DNA from: Desulfopila aestuarii DSM 18488
GTDB lineage: Bacteria > Desulfobacterota > Desulfobulbia > Desulfobulbales > Desulfocapsaceae
NCBI GenBank assembly: GCA_945863875.1
Contig: CAMBBS010000011.1
Location: 54,211-118,210, forward strand
Direction: 5' to 3'
DNA length: 64,000 bases
Below are positions 53,101 through 61,146 of the stretch, in pieces. The position numbers and the translations under genes were made by a program. Position 1 is the stretch's first letter. Every line of letters begins with the position of its first letter. The notes under the pieces were generated by a model. It ran no database searches. It saw nothing but the letters and a program-made list of their open reading frames with translations, and had not been told where the DNA came from.

Positions 53101-56100
53101 ATGAACATGTTTCTAAAATTCCAAAGATTCTCTAGGAAATCACAACTTTTTCATCTGCCCGGAAATTTTCTGGCGCTGGTTGCTTGTTTGGCGCTTCCTG
53201 CATGGGCAGAGGCACGTCAGATTACGGCTGAGGTAGTCGCGCTTGATCAATATTGGGAATGGAACCGCTTCGGATCCTTTAATCCGGCGGGTATGATGTA
53301 CAGCCTGCGCAGGGATGTTGTTAACAAGAACGCCGCAGGTGGACCTCTGTTGCCAGGGGAGGTGAAACTGAGGGACGACAAGCGGCCCCGTCCCTTGGTG
53401 TTGCGTGCGAATGTCGGTGATACTTTGACAGTCACCTTTGAAAATCTTCTCGCACCGCAAAGAGAGAATCTTCATCCGGAAGCGTCAATTCCAGTGGCTG
53501 AGTATCCGAACATCGAGCCAGGTTTTCTGAAAAACGATTCACCATTGACACGAAACGCGTCCATGGCGGTCAATAATGTAACACAATTGGCAAATCCTGG
53601 AATCGTTGGTATTGCACCGGGTGAGGTTGTAACCTATCAATGGAAATGTGAAAGGGAAGGCACGTTTCAGATCTGGGATAATGCTTCACCGTCAGGTGGC
53701 GAGGGTGACGGGGGCAGTATGGCCCTGGGGCTTTTTGGCGCCTTGAATTGTGAACCGGAGAACAGTATCTGGTTCCGCAGTCAGATTTCTCCTGATGAAC
53801 TGGTGGCGGCTACCGTAAAAATCAACGATGCGCCGGTGATGCTGTCTACTGGTCATCCCAAAATTGATTATTCTGCAGTGGATGCGCATGGTGCCCCTAT
53901 CCTCAATATATTGAAAGACAATGAGATTATCTCTTCAGATCTCAACGCCATCATCGTATTTGATGAGATTGATGATTCTTACGAAGTCACCACTGAAGGC
54001 AGTTTTCGTGAATTCACCGTTATATTTCATGACGAAATTAAGGCAGTTCAGGCCTTTGCTGCTCTGGACGACCCATCAATGGCAGGAGTGCGTGACGGCT
54101 TTGCCATCAATTACGGTGCGAGCGGGATGGGTGCCATGCTCCTGGCAAACCGTAGTGGTGTTGGGCCGGCTTCAGACTGTGTGGAATGCACTTACGAAGA
54201 ATTTTTCCTCGAAAGCTGGGCCAATGGTGACCCGGCGCTGCTTGAGCAGTATCCATCAGATCCGTCCAATGTGCACCACAGCTACCTAAACGACAAGGTT
54301 CGGTATCGTAATTTACACGTTGGCCCCAAAGAAACTCATGTCTTTCATCTGCACGCGCACCAGTGGTTGGATCAGATGGATGAGGATGAGGCAACGTACA
54401 TAGATTCGCAGACGATTGCTCCATTGCAGGCCTTTGATTATGAAATTGGCTACGGAGGCAGTGGTAACCGGAACAAAACCGTTGGAGATTCCATTTTTCA
54501 TTGTCATCTCTATCCTCACTTTGCCCAGGGAATGTGGGAGTTGTGGCGGGTTCATGATGTTTTCGAGGATGGCACACGGCGCCTGCCTGATGGTCTGTCA
54601 GGGCCGGGAACCGATCCGTTGACGGGCAATACCCTGTCGAGCGGCACACCTATACCTGCAGTCGTTCCTGTTCCCGGAATGGCGATGGCACCTGTACCGA
54701 CTTATGGCGAAAACGGTTTCCCAGGATATCCTTTTTATATAGCAGGAAATGCCGGCCACAGAGCACCGCAGCCTCCACTTGATTTCTTTGAAGGGAAAGA
54801 CGGTGGGCTCCCGCGGCATGTATTTAAAGATGGGGATGTTATGACAGACCGGCTGATCGATGTTAATCCTGTTGCGTCCGGACTTTTTAGTGCTGACATA
54901 GAAAGAGCTGATCTGGTTGTGCTCCCTGCGGATGGTACCCCGCAGGAAAAGGCGGCTATGGCATTTCACGCAATGGCTGGGGGGCATGCCAGCAAAACTC
55001 CAGAGGGAACAGATGCTTTATTTAAAGTCAACGGTTTACCTCCAAAGCCGGGAGCACCTTTTTCCGATCCTTGTGACCCGTTGTTGATCACCGGTCTCAG
55101 GGAGTACAATGTTTCGGCTATCACGCTCGACCTGGTGGTGAATTCTCATGGCTGGCATGATCCTCAAGCCCGGATCAATGTGCTCGATAAAGATGTCCCT
55201 GGTTACGAGGGTCAGACCACCTCGGCCGATCCTTTTTTCTTTAGGGCCAAATCGGGTGAATGTATCGAATTTCGCCATACCAACCGTACGCCAAAAGTTC
55301 TTGCCCTTGACGATTTTCAGGTGGAAACTCCCACCGACACCATTGGCCAGCACATTCATCTGGTCAAGTTTGACGTGACTTCCTCTGACGGTGCGGGCAA
55401 CGGATGGAATTATGAGGATGGTACCTTGGCGAAAGGCGCCGTTGCCGAGCGGCTGCATGCAGCGCAGGCTGAGCATGGTGGTTCTGCTGTAGATATTTAC
55501 GGCGAGCCTGTAGAACTTCCTTCTGAGCCAAGCGGTTTTCAGACCACGGTGCAAAGATGGTGGGCTGATCCTTTGTTGAATAAAAAAGGCAAAGATCGTA
55601 CCATGCGCACCGTATTTACCCATGACCATTTCTCACCCTCATCTATTCAGCACCATGGTTTCTATTCCGGGCTGGTAATTGAGCCGGCAGGATCAACATG
55701 GCTTCGTCCAGACGGTAGCGTGATGGATGATGGCGTGGGAACGCAGGCTATGATCATTGACTCCTATGACAAAGAAACCCATCCGGATCATCGTGAATTT
55801 ATGGTTATGTATCAAGACTTTGCCCTGCTTTACGACGAGCAGGACAGGCCTGTTGACCCGCCACATAAGCCAGAGGCAATTTCGGTCAGCCATCATGATC
55901 CGTATCTGATTAATTACAAACAGGAACTGCCATCTTTGCGTGCCTTTGATTTCCATGCTGATGGCACACTGATCGGCCCCAAACCCGGTGAGGCTGGCGA
56001 CATGGCCTATACATTCGATTCCAGGGTTCATGGTGATCCCTTTACAGAAATCTTTCGTGCCTTTGAAGGAGACCCCGTACAGTTTCGTGTTCTGCAGGGT

Positions 56101-57702
56101 GGTCAGGAAGTCCAGCATGTCTGGCATGTCAACGGGCTAAAATGGAAACGTCAGCCCAGTAACCCTGATTCATATTATGTAGGCAGTCAGGAAATAGGCA
56201 TCTCGGAACATTTCGAAATGGATGTGCCGAACCTGCCGAGTAATAGCGCATCCCGTGCCGATTATCTCTATCACCTCGGTACAACCGGAGCCATGTGGAA
56301 TGGTGCCTGGGGTATTTTGCGAACCTATTCCAATCCTTTCCGTCAGAAAGATCTGGCACCACTGCCCAGCAACCCGGACGGCAGGGCACGGATCGCCAAT
56401 ATTGCTGATTTTTATGGCAATGGGTGTCCAAAAGTTGCTCCTGTGAAAAGCTTTGACATTGAGGCCTGGTCCGCTATGGATCTATTGGGACCGCAGGGAA
56501 GCACTCCGGTCAACGATGGCCAGGGGAATGGAGAAATTGTCTATAACGGACGTGAGGGCATCACAGATCCAAGTGGCCTGCTGTACATTCTGGCAGAGGA
56601 TCGTCATCTGTATATGACTGGCGAAAAATCGGTTGATCCACTGGTCATTCGTGCCAATGCGGGTGACTGTATTGAAGTCAATCTGACCAATTTTCTGCCC
56701 ATTGACCCAGCAACCAAGGAACCTCTACCGGTTCCTGATATGTTGGGCGACGCCAGGCTCCCCGGGGTCACCTCGGTGTTGTCCGATGATTTTGGTCCAT
56801 CCAGTCAGGTTTCCATTCACCCTCAGTTGCTGAGTTATGATATTCGGCGGGGTGATGGCTCAAATGTCGGTTTTAATCCGATACAGACGGCCAGTCCTGA
56901 CGCAACGCTGATTGATCCTCTGGCCGAATCAAAAACAGTTACCTACACCTGGTATGCGGGTGTGATATCTCATCGGGAAAAGGTCAGCCGCCGTGGCAAG
57001 ATTGAGACCTTTGCCGACGCGAAACCAGAGGCCTTTGGCATTATCCCTCTTCGAAGTTTTGGTGACGTTATCAAGCAGGGATCACAAGGGCTGATTGGTG
57101 CCTTGATAATTGAGGAAGAAGGCGCCACTTGGAGTGCTGACCGGGAAGGCCTGCTGTCACTCGAAAATGGTACCGAGGCATGGATTAAGGGTCCAGGAAA
57201 AGGCCTTTTTAAAGAATTTGTTGTCCTGTATCAGGATGGCATGAACCTGAGTTGGGAAGATAGTGAAATCCCTGACTGCATTATCTGTGATGACCATTAT
57301 GATACTGGTGAGCACGGGCTGAATTATCGAACCGAACCTCATTGGGCCCGTTTGGACCAGAAACCGGCCACCCAGTTGTTGGATGTGGCGTATCCCGCTG
57401 ACTGGTCCCTTGGAGAAATCGAGACACCCTTATTTACCGCATCGGCGGGAGATCAGGTGGTGTTTCGGGTGGCTCACCCCGATGGCAGGGCTCGGCAACG
57501 TACTTTTAACGTCTTAGGTCACGATTATAATGATGGGGGATTATCGAAGTTTCTCTCAGGTGGCAGCAGCCTGCTGGCACCGGGTCGGGCTGTCAATGCC
57601 GAAATCATCGGCGGGGCCAAAGAGGGGACCTGGTTGTATCGTGACGGACCCGCTTTTATTTATGCCGGCGGCTCGTGGGGACGCTTCGAAGTTACGCCAT
57701 AG
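53101..57702 (+). CDS. Giant secreted multicopper oxidase (MofA/MnxG-like)
   Basis: 1533 residues from the ATG at 53101, which has GGGGAGGA close by. A signal peptide ends near residue 38 (ALPAWAEA). Several cupredoxin domains follow. Copper ligands appear in HLHAHQW (from 416), HCHLYPHFAQGMWEL (from 467, the HCHxxxHxxxGM signature of type 1 and type 3 copper), HDHFSPSSIQHHG (from 841) and QHVWHVNG (about 1005). Size and motif layout recall the manganese oxidases MofA and MnxG rather than laccases, but the substrate cannot be decided. No c-type haem motif. A terminator and a propeller protein gene follow. Confidence 0.85.
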   Translation: MNMFLKFQRFSRKSQLFHLPGNFLALVACLALPAWAEARQITAEVVALDQYWEWNRFGSFNPAGMMYSLRRDVVNKNAAGGPLLPGEVKLRDDKRPRPLVLRANVGDTLTVTFENLLAPQRENLHPEASIPVAEYPNIEPGFLKNDSPLTRNASMAVNNVTQLANPGIVGIAPGEVVTYQWKCEREGTFQIWDNASPSGGEGDGGSMALGLFGALNCEPENSIWFRSQISPDELVAATVKINDAPVMLSTGHPKIDYSAVDAHGAPILNILKDNEIISSDLNAIIVFDEIDDSYEVTTEGSFREFTVIFHDEIKAVQAFAALDDPSMAGVRDGFAINYGASGMGAMLLANRSGVGPASDCVECTYEEFFLESWANGDPALLEQYPSDPSNVHHSYLNDKVRYRNLHVGPKETHVFHLHAHQWLDQMDEDEATYIDSQTIAPLQAFDYEIGYGGSGNRNKTVGDSIFHCHLYPHFAQGMWELWRVHDVFEDGTRRLPDGLSGPGTDPLTGNTLSSGTPIPAVVPVPGMAMAPVPTYGENGFPGYPFYIAGNAGHRAPQPPLDFFEGKDGGLPRHVFKDGDVMTDRLIDVNPVASGLFSADIERADLVVLPADGTPQEKAAMAFHAMAGGHASKTPEGTDALFKVNGLPPKPGAPFSDPCDPLLITGLREYNVSAITLDLVVNSHGWHDPQARINVLDKDVPGYEGQTTSADPFFFRAKSGECIEFRHTNRTPKVLALDDFQVETPTDTIGQHIHLVKFDVTSSDGAGNGWNYEDGTLAKGAVAERLHAAQAEHGGSAVDIYGEPVELPSEPSGFQTTVQRWWADPLLNKKGKDRTMRTVFTHDHFSPSSIQHHGFYSGLVIEPAGSTWLRPDGSVMDDGVGTQAMIIDSYDKETHPDHREFMVMYQDFALLYDEQDRPVDPPHKPEAISVSHHDPYLINYKQELPSLRAFDFHADGTLIGPKPGEAGDMAYTFDSRVHGDPFTEIFRAFEGDPVQFRVLQGGQEVQHVWHVNGLKWKRQPSNPDSYYVGSQEIGISEHFEMDVPNLPSNSASRADYLYHLGTTGAMWNGAWGILRTYSNPFRQKDLAPLPSNPDGRARIANIADFYGNGCPKVAPVKSFDIEAWSAMDLLGPQGSTPVNDGQGNGEIVYNGREGITDPSGLLYILAEDRHLYMTGEKSVDPLVIRANAGDCIEVNLTNFLPIDPATKEPLPVPDMLGDARLPGVTSVLSDDFGPSSQVSIHPQLLSYDIRRGDGSNVGFNPIQTASPDATLIDPLAESKTVTYTWYAGVISHREKVSRRGKIETFADAKPEAFGIIPLRSFGDVIKQGSQGLIGALIIEEEGATWSADREGLLSLENGTEAWIKGPGKGLFKEFVVLYQDGMNLSWEDSEIPDCIICDDHYDTGEHGLNYRTEPHWARLDQKPATQLLDVAYPADWSLGEIETPLFTASAGDQVVFRVAHPDGRARQRTFNVLGHDYNDGGLSKFLSGGSSLLAPGRAVNAEIIGGAKEGTWLYRDGPAFIYAGGSWGRFEVTP

Positions 57703-57756
57703 ACAGAGCTGTTTCGCATGAGTTCGTCGGAGAACAAGATCTTTTCTCCCATGAGA

Positions 57757-57800
57757 GGGGCAGCTTTCTTTAAAGAAATGCTGCCCTTAGCTCTTTTTTC
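57757..57800 (+). terminator. Intrinsic terminator after the multicopper oxidase gene
   Basis: GGGCAGC and GCTGCCC enclose the perfect palindrome TTTCTTTAAAGAAA, a long stem with one bulge, followed by CTCTTTTTTC. It lies between the oxidase and propeller genes and may separate or attenuate them. Confidence 0.82.
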
Positions 57801-57863
57801 GTAAATGGTCCCGCATAATTCAGTTTCATACCTATCCTGATCTTACACATAGCGGAGGTAGTA

Positions 57864-59945
57864 ATGATGCGATTATTTCTTGTGATATCAACGAGAGCTC
57901 TCCTGCTGGCCCTCATCTTTTTTTTCCAGAATGGGCAGGCAGAGACCGGTGCATCCCACATGGCCCATGGTGAAGACTCTGGTGCGAACCCTCCTGGCAG
58001 TGCCTCCTCTGGGGAGCACATGTCCCATGGTGATTCCTCTGCATCCCAAAAGACACAAGTGAAAGCCTCTGAACTAAAAATGGTCCAGGGTGAAGCTTTC
58101 GGGACGCACATGTCCCATGGTGACCATTCCGGACCGGACGCAAGTGACCCTCAACCGGTCAGTGTCTCGGTTGACTTTTCTGCAAGAGCAACTGAAGACA
58201 ACGGTGTTTCGAACATACAGGCAGGTGCAAACTTCCGGGTCCAATTCACAATTTCCGACCCTCAAACCGGGAAAGGCGTATCCTACCTCACGCCTGCGGC
58301 CTGGATGAAGCTGCGCAAACAAGAGGGATATACTCCTGACCAGGAGACCTGTGAGTCTATGATAAAAACCTTTCAACGCACAGGGATTTTGACTGTTCCG
58401 GCCGATGTGGATTTGAGTGGTTTTTCAATTCTCACAGTGAATGACGATAACAGCGTTGGGATCTACAACCCGAACGTCAATCTCAAGACGTCCAACCTCC
58501 AGGCTCTCATTCCCTTCGAGGGCGAGCCGGGGCAGTGGAGCCTTGATCAGGATAACGGCCAACTTTTCGTATCACTGCCAGGAGAAAATAAGCTTGCGGT
58601 GGCAAATATCAGGTTACTCAATCTACAGGGTTATGTAGGAGTTGGCAAGCAACCGCGGCAGCTATTGATGCATGCCAATAGTCCATATCTCTGGGTTGGC
58701 AATGATGGCTCTGGTACTGTCAGCGTGGTAGACAGAGCCAGTCTTACAGTCGTTCATACGCTCGAGGTCGGTCAAGGTTCTGTTGAGCTCGCTTTGGCGG
58801 AAGACGGACGGTTCCTTTTTGCGGGTACCTCGGCAGAAGGTCGAGTGTCCATCATAGATATAGCAAAAATGAAGGAGGTCGGACGGGTGACGCTTGGAGC
58901 CGGTAAATTGAGTCTGGCCTATTCGTCACAACGAAAAACACTTTTTGTGGGGCATGAAAAACTTGGCGAACTTACCATGATTGATCCGATGGGTAAAAGT
59001 GCTACCGGAATGGAAATTGAGCGGGGCATTAGCTCGCTGACAATTTCACCCGATGGCCGCTTTATTTTGGCCCTCATTCCTGAGAAGCAAAAACTTACGG
59101 TTATTGAGGTCGAGACGAACCGGGTCATCGGCGATCTGCCGACAGAAGAAGATCCCGATCTGGTCGATTTCAGTCCGGACTATGTCTATGTGCGGAATTT
59201 CCGTTCACCGAATGTAACGGTTATTGAACTGGCCGGATTGGATAATCCCGCAACAGCGCCTGTAGCCCATGTTCCAATAGGAGTTGTTGCACCGGCCAGC
59301 ACAGAAAGTCTGCCAGGGGTCAGCACCATGGCGCCGATGCATCATGGTGGACATGCGCTCATTGTCAATCCAGCGGACAACAGGATTTATATGTATATGG
59401 AAGGCATGATGGCCCCCATGAACTCTTTTAAAGTATACACGCGGCGCCCCCTGGGAATTATGCTCTACGATCGCACCCTGAAAGAAGGGGCCATAGCCGG
59501 TAGATATGAATCCGTCAATGTCGTTGAGGCACCCGGTGTCTACGATGTGCCTTTTTACCTGGCAGAACCACAGACCGCAAAATGTTTCGAGCTGGTTATT
59601 GCCGCTGATCCAACCCGGGAAAAGAAAAAAGAATTTACCCCTGTTTTTACGGAGATGTTTTCGGATCACATCTTTTTATCAGGAGAAAAGTCGCGTTTGC
59701 GTTTTAAATTTCACGACGCAGTTCAAGATCAAATGCTCGCAGATATTAAGGGAATCGTCGTGATGGCTGTCCTCCAGGGCTCCCATTACCAACATCGCGT
59801 CATGGCAAGCCATCTCCAGGATGGTGAGTATGAAGCTGCCTTTAAATTTCCAAAAGCAGGAAAATATCACATCCTGATCGAGGCACCATCCCTTGGAATT
59901 AGTTTCGGAGATATCAGGCCAACACAGGCACGGGTGAAAGAGTGA
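57864..59945 (+). CDS. Secreted beta-propeller protein with HMxHG repeats
   Basis: 693 residues. A signal peptide ends near residue 26 (QNGQAETG). Then come SHMAHGED (31-38), EHMSHGDS (51-58) and THMSHGDH (81-88): three repeats of His-Met-x-His-Gly-acid, a pattern of extracytoplasmic copper binding. Residues about 200-470 form a YVTN/YncE-like propeller (WVGNDGSGTVSVVDRASLTVV; RFLFAGTSAEGRVSIIDIAKM). The C-terminal 170 residues are an Ig-like or FixG-like beta domain. Another MHHGGH and MYMEGMMAPM follow near 495-520. Its place after the multicopper oxidase suggests copper delivery or electron transfer (inference). The AGCGGAGG ribosome site is 7 bases before ATG. Confidence 0.8.
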   Translation: MMRLFLVISTRALLLALIFFFQNGQAETGASHMAHGEDSGANPPGSASSGEHMSHGDSSASQKTQVKASELKMVQGEAFGTHMSHGDHSGPDASDPQPVSVSVDFSARATEDNGVSNIQAGANFRVQFTISDPQTGKGVSYLTPAAWMKLRKQEGYTPDQETCESMIKTFQRTGILTVPADVDLSGFSILTVNDDNSVGIYNPNVNLKTSNLQALIPFEGEPGQWSLDQDNGQLFVSLPGENKLAVANIRLLNLQGYVGVGKQPRQLLMHANSPYLWVGNDGSGTVSVVDRASLTVVHTLEVGQGSVELALAEDGRFLFAGTSAEGRVSIIDIAKMKEVGRVTLGAGKLSLAYSSQRKTLFVGHEKLGELTMIDPMGKSATGMEIERGISSLTISPDGRFILALIPEKQKLTVIEVETNRVIGDLPTEEDPDLVDFSPDYVYVRNFRSPNVTVIELAGLDNPATAPVAHVPIGVVAPASTESLPGVSTMAPMHHGGHALIVNPADNRIYMYMEGMMAPMNSFKVYTRRPLGIMLYDRTLKEGAIAGRYESVNVVEAPGVYDVPFYLAEPQTAKCFELVIAADPTREKKKEFTPVFTEMFSDHIFLSGEKSRLRFKFHDAVQDQMLADIKGIVVMAVLQGSHYQHRVMASHLQDGEYEAAFKFPKAGKYHILIEAPSLGISFGDIRPTQARVKE

Positions 59946-60035
59946 AGCAAATCCCGGATGACTTTTCCCTCGGGTCGGTCAAATAGGGGCGAGCCTTCCG
60001 GGACACCCCATTATTCTCATCAAAAACCTCTACCT

Positions 60036-60061
60036 AGATGTGGGGAATTTTCCCCACATCT
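60036..60061. repeat. TGGGGAA-centred palindrome, right copy
   Basis: AGATGTGGGGAA and TTCCCCACATCT, twelve perfect pairs with two bases between. It could be the terminator of the propeller gene, although no T run follows, or an operator. Confidence 0.7.
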
Positions 60062-60165
60062 GGGTGTAGGCCTCATTAGTACGAAGGATCTCCCCACTCT
60101 TTTGTCTTAGTCAAGACACGAAAAAAACCATTCCAGTGTTTCTGAATTGACTTATTGACAATAAT

Positions 60166-60190
60166 TACGGTCTCATACGGTCCAATACGG
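60166..60190 (+). promoter_or_regulatory. Three TACGG boxes at ten-base spacing
   Basis: TACGG starts at 60166, 60176 and 60186, one turn of helix apart, 26-50 bases upstream of the -24 box of the sigma-54 promoter. It may be an activator site. Confidence 0.4.
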
Positions 60191-60215
60191 GTCGATTGTG
60201 AAGTCGCTGATTTCC

Positions 60216-60231
60216 TGGCCTATTGCTTGCA
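60216..60231 (+). promoter_or_regulatory. Sigma-54 (-24/-12) promoter of the PEP-CTERM gene
   Basis: TGGCCTATTGCTTGCA: TGGC and TTGC separated by exactly seven bases, the spacing and sequence of the RpoN consensus. It lies 117 bases before the gene. PEP-CTERM genes in exosortase-bearing bacteria are frequently under sigma-54 and PrsR-type regulators. Confidence 0.75.
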
Positions 60232-60347
60232 AAGCATGGGTTAACCTCTCGAATCACCACCGATATCAATGTACTGCGGTGCGTAGGACAGAGGTGCAAC
60301 TCGAAATGTGAGTTGATGGCAAAAAAACAATAGTCCAGGAGGGAAGA

Positions 60348-61121
60348 ATGAAAAAAATAATTATTTTAATCGCAAGTTTCGGATTGTGTTTTGGTTCCAC
60401 TCAGGCGGCGCGCGCCGGTGCCATCTACGATGCGTTTTCCACATTTTTCATCAGAGTAGAAAAGACAGCGGGTATAGATATCACTGTTGCGGCAGGAACA
60501 TCTGTTTTAGCAGACGCCTTGGGGAATGCAAATGCCGGCGGTAGAGGCACCTTCACGGTTAACAATACCTTGGTTTTCGATATCGGCTTCTCATCGGCTG
60601 GCCTAGACTCTGATTTCTATGACCTCGGGGAAGGGGACACCGCAGAATGGACTTCCCACTCATTTGGCGTGGCCGTCGATGGGGATGCCTTCTCCGAAGT
60701 GTTGGTAGATGCGTTTATCGACCTGGATTCCTTTTCAGGAGGGGCGGCAAGCGTTTATTGGGAGTATAGCCTCGACGCCTTTAGCAGTGTAACGAACCTG
60801 TTTCCTGAATATGCAGAAGCTTTTGCCCTCGCTGAATTCCTGGATACCTTAGATCAGGGTGTTGAACCTGTCTATAATGAAGTTTATTCGAGTGAGACAG
60901 GAGAGTATCGCTATGAAGCATTCGGCACCTGGGATTTCATTTATGCCGGTGCAGATTTCAATACCATCGGAGGTTTTGTCGATACAAGTGGTATTGCCTA
61001 CGGGGTGGCTGATGTAGCTCCAGTTCCAGAGCCGGCCACCATGTTGCTCTTTGGGGTCGGCCTGGCTGGCCTTGCAGGCTTAGGATTGAGGAAAAAGAAG
61101 GAGCTGTTTTTTCTTGCTTAA
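60348..61121 (+). CDS. PEP-CTERM sorting-signal protein
   Basis: 257 residues. A signal peptide (ending near SFGLCFGSTQAARAG) is followed by a beta-rich, acidic body of about 195 residues with no family that I know and then the exosortase signal: VPEPATMLLFGVGLAGLAGLG with a basic end (LRKKKE). Exosortase would cut at PEP and the product go to the surface or matrix. No exosortase gene lies in the window. The gene follows a sigma-54 promoter and leads directly into the next gene. Confidence 0.88.
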   Translation: MKKIIILIASFGLCFGSTQAARAGAIYDAFSTFFIRVEKTAGIDITVAAGTSVLADALGNANAGGRGTFTVNNTLVFDIGFSSAGLDSDFYDLGEGDTAEWTSHSFGVAVDGDAFSEVLVDAFIDLDSFSGGAASVYWEYSLDAFSSVTNLFPEYAEAFALAEFLDTLDQGVEPVYNEVYSSETGEYRYEAFGTWDFIYAGADFNTIGGFVDTSGIAYGVADVAPVPEPATMLLFGVGLAGLAGLGLRKKKELFFLA

Positions 61122-61146
61122 AACCAAAGAAGAAGGAGAACTTATA

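Larger units (their letters stand above)
59946..60347. other. Regulatory spacer before the PEP-CTERM gene
   Basis: About 400 bases with no gene. It contains a degenerate GGACACCCC repeat copy (59999-60010), the palindrome at 60036, a three-copy TACGG repeat and a sigma-54 promoter. Confidence 0.6.
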
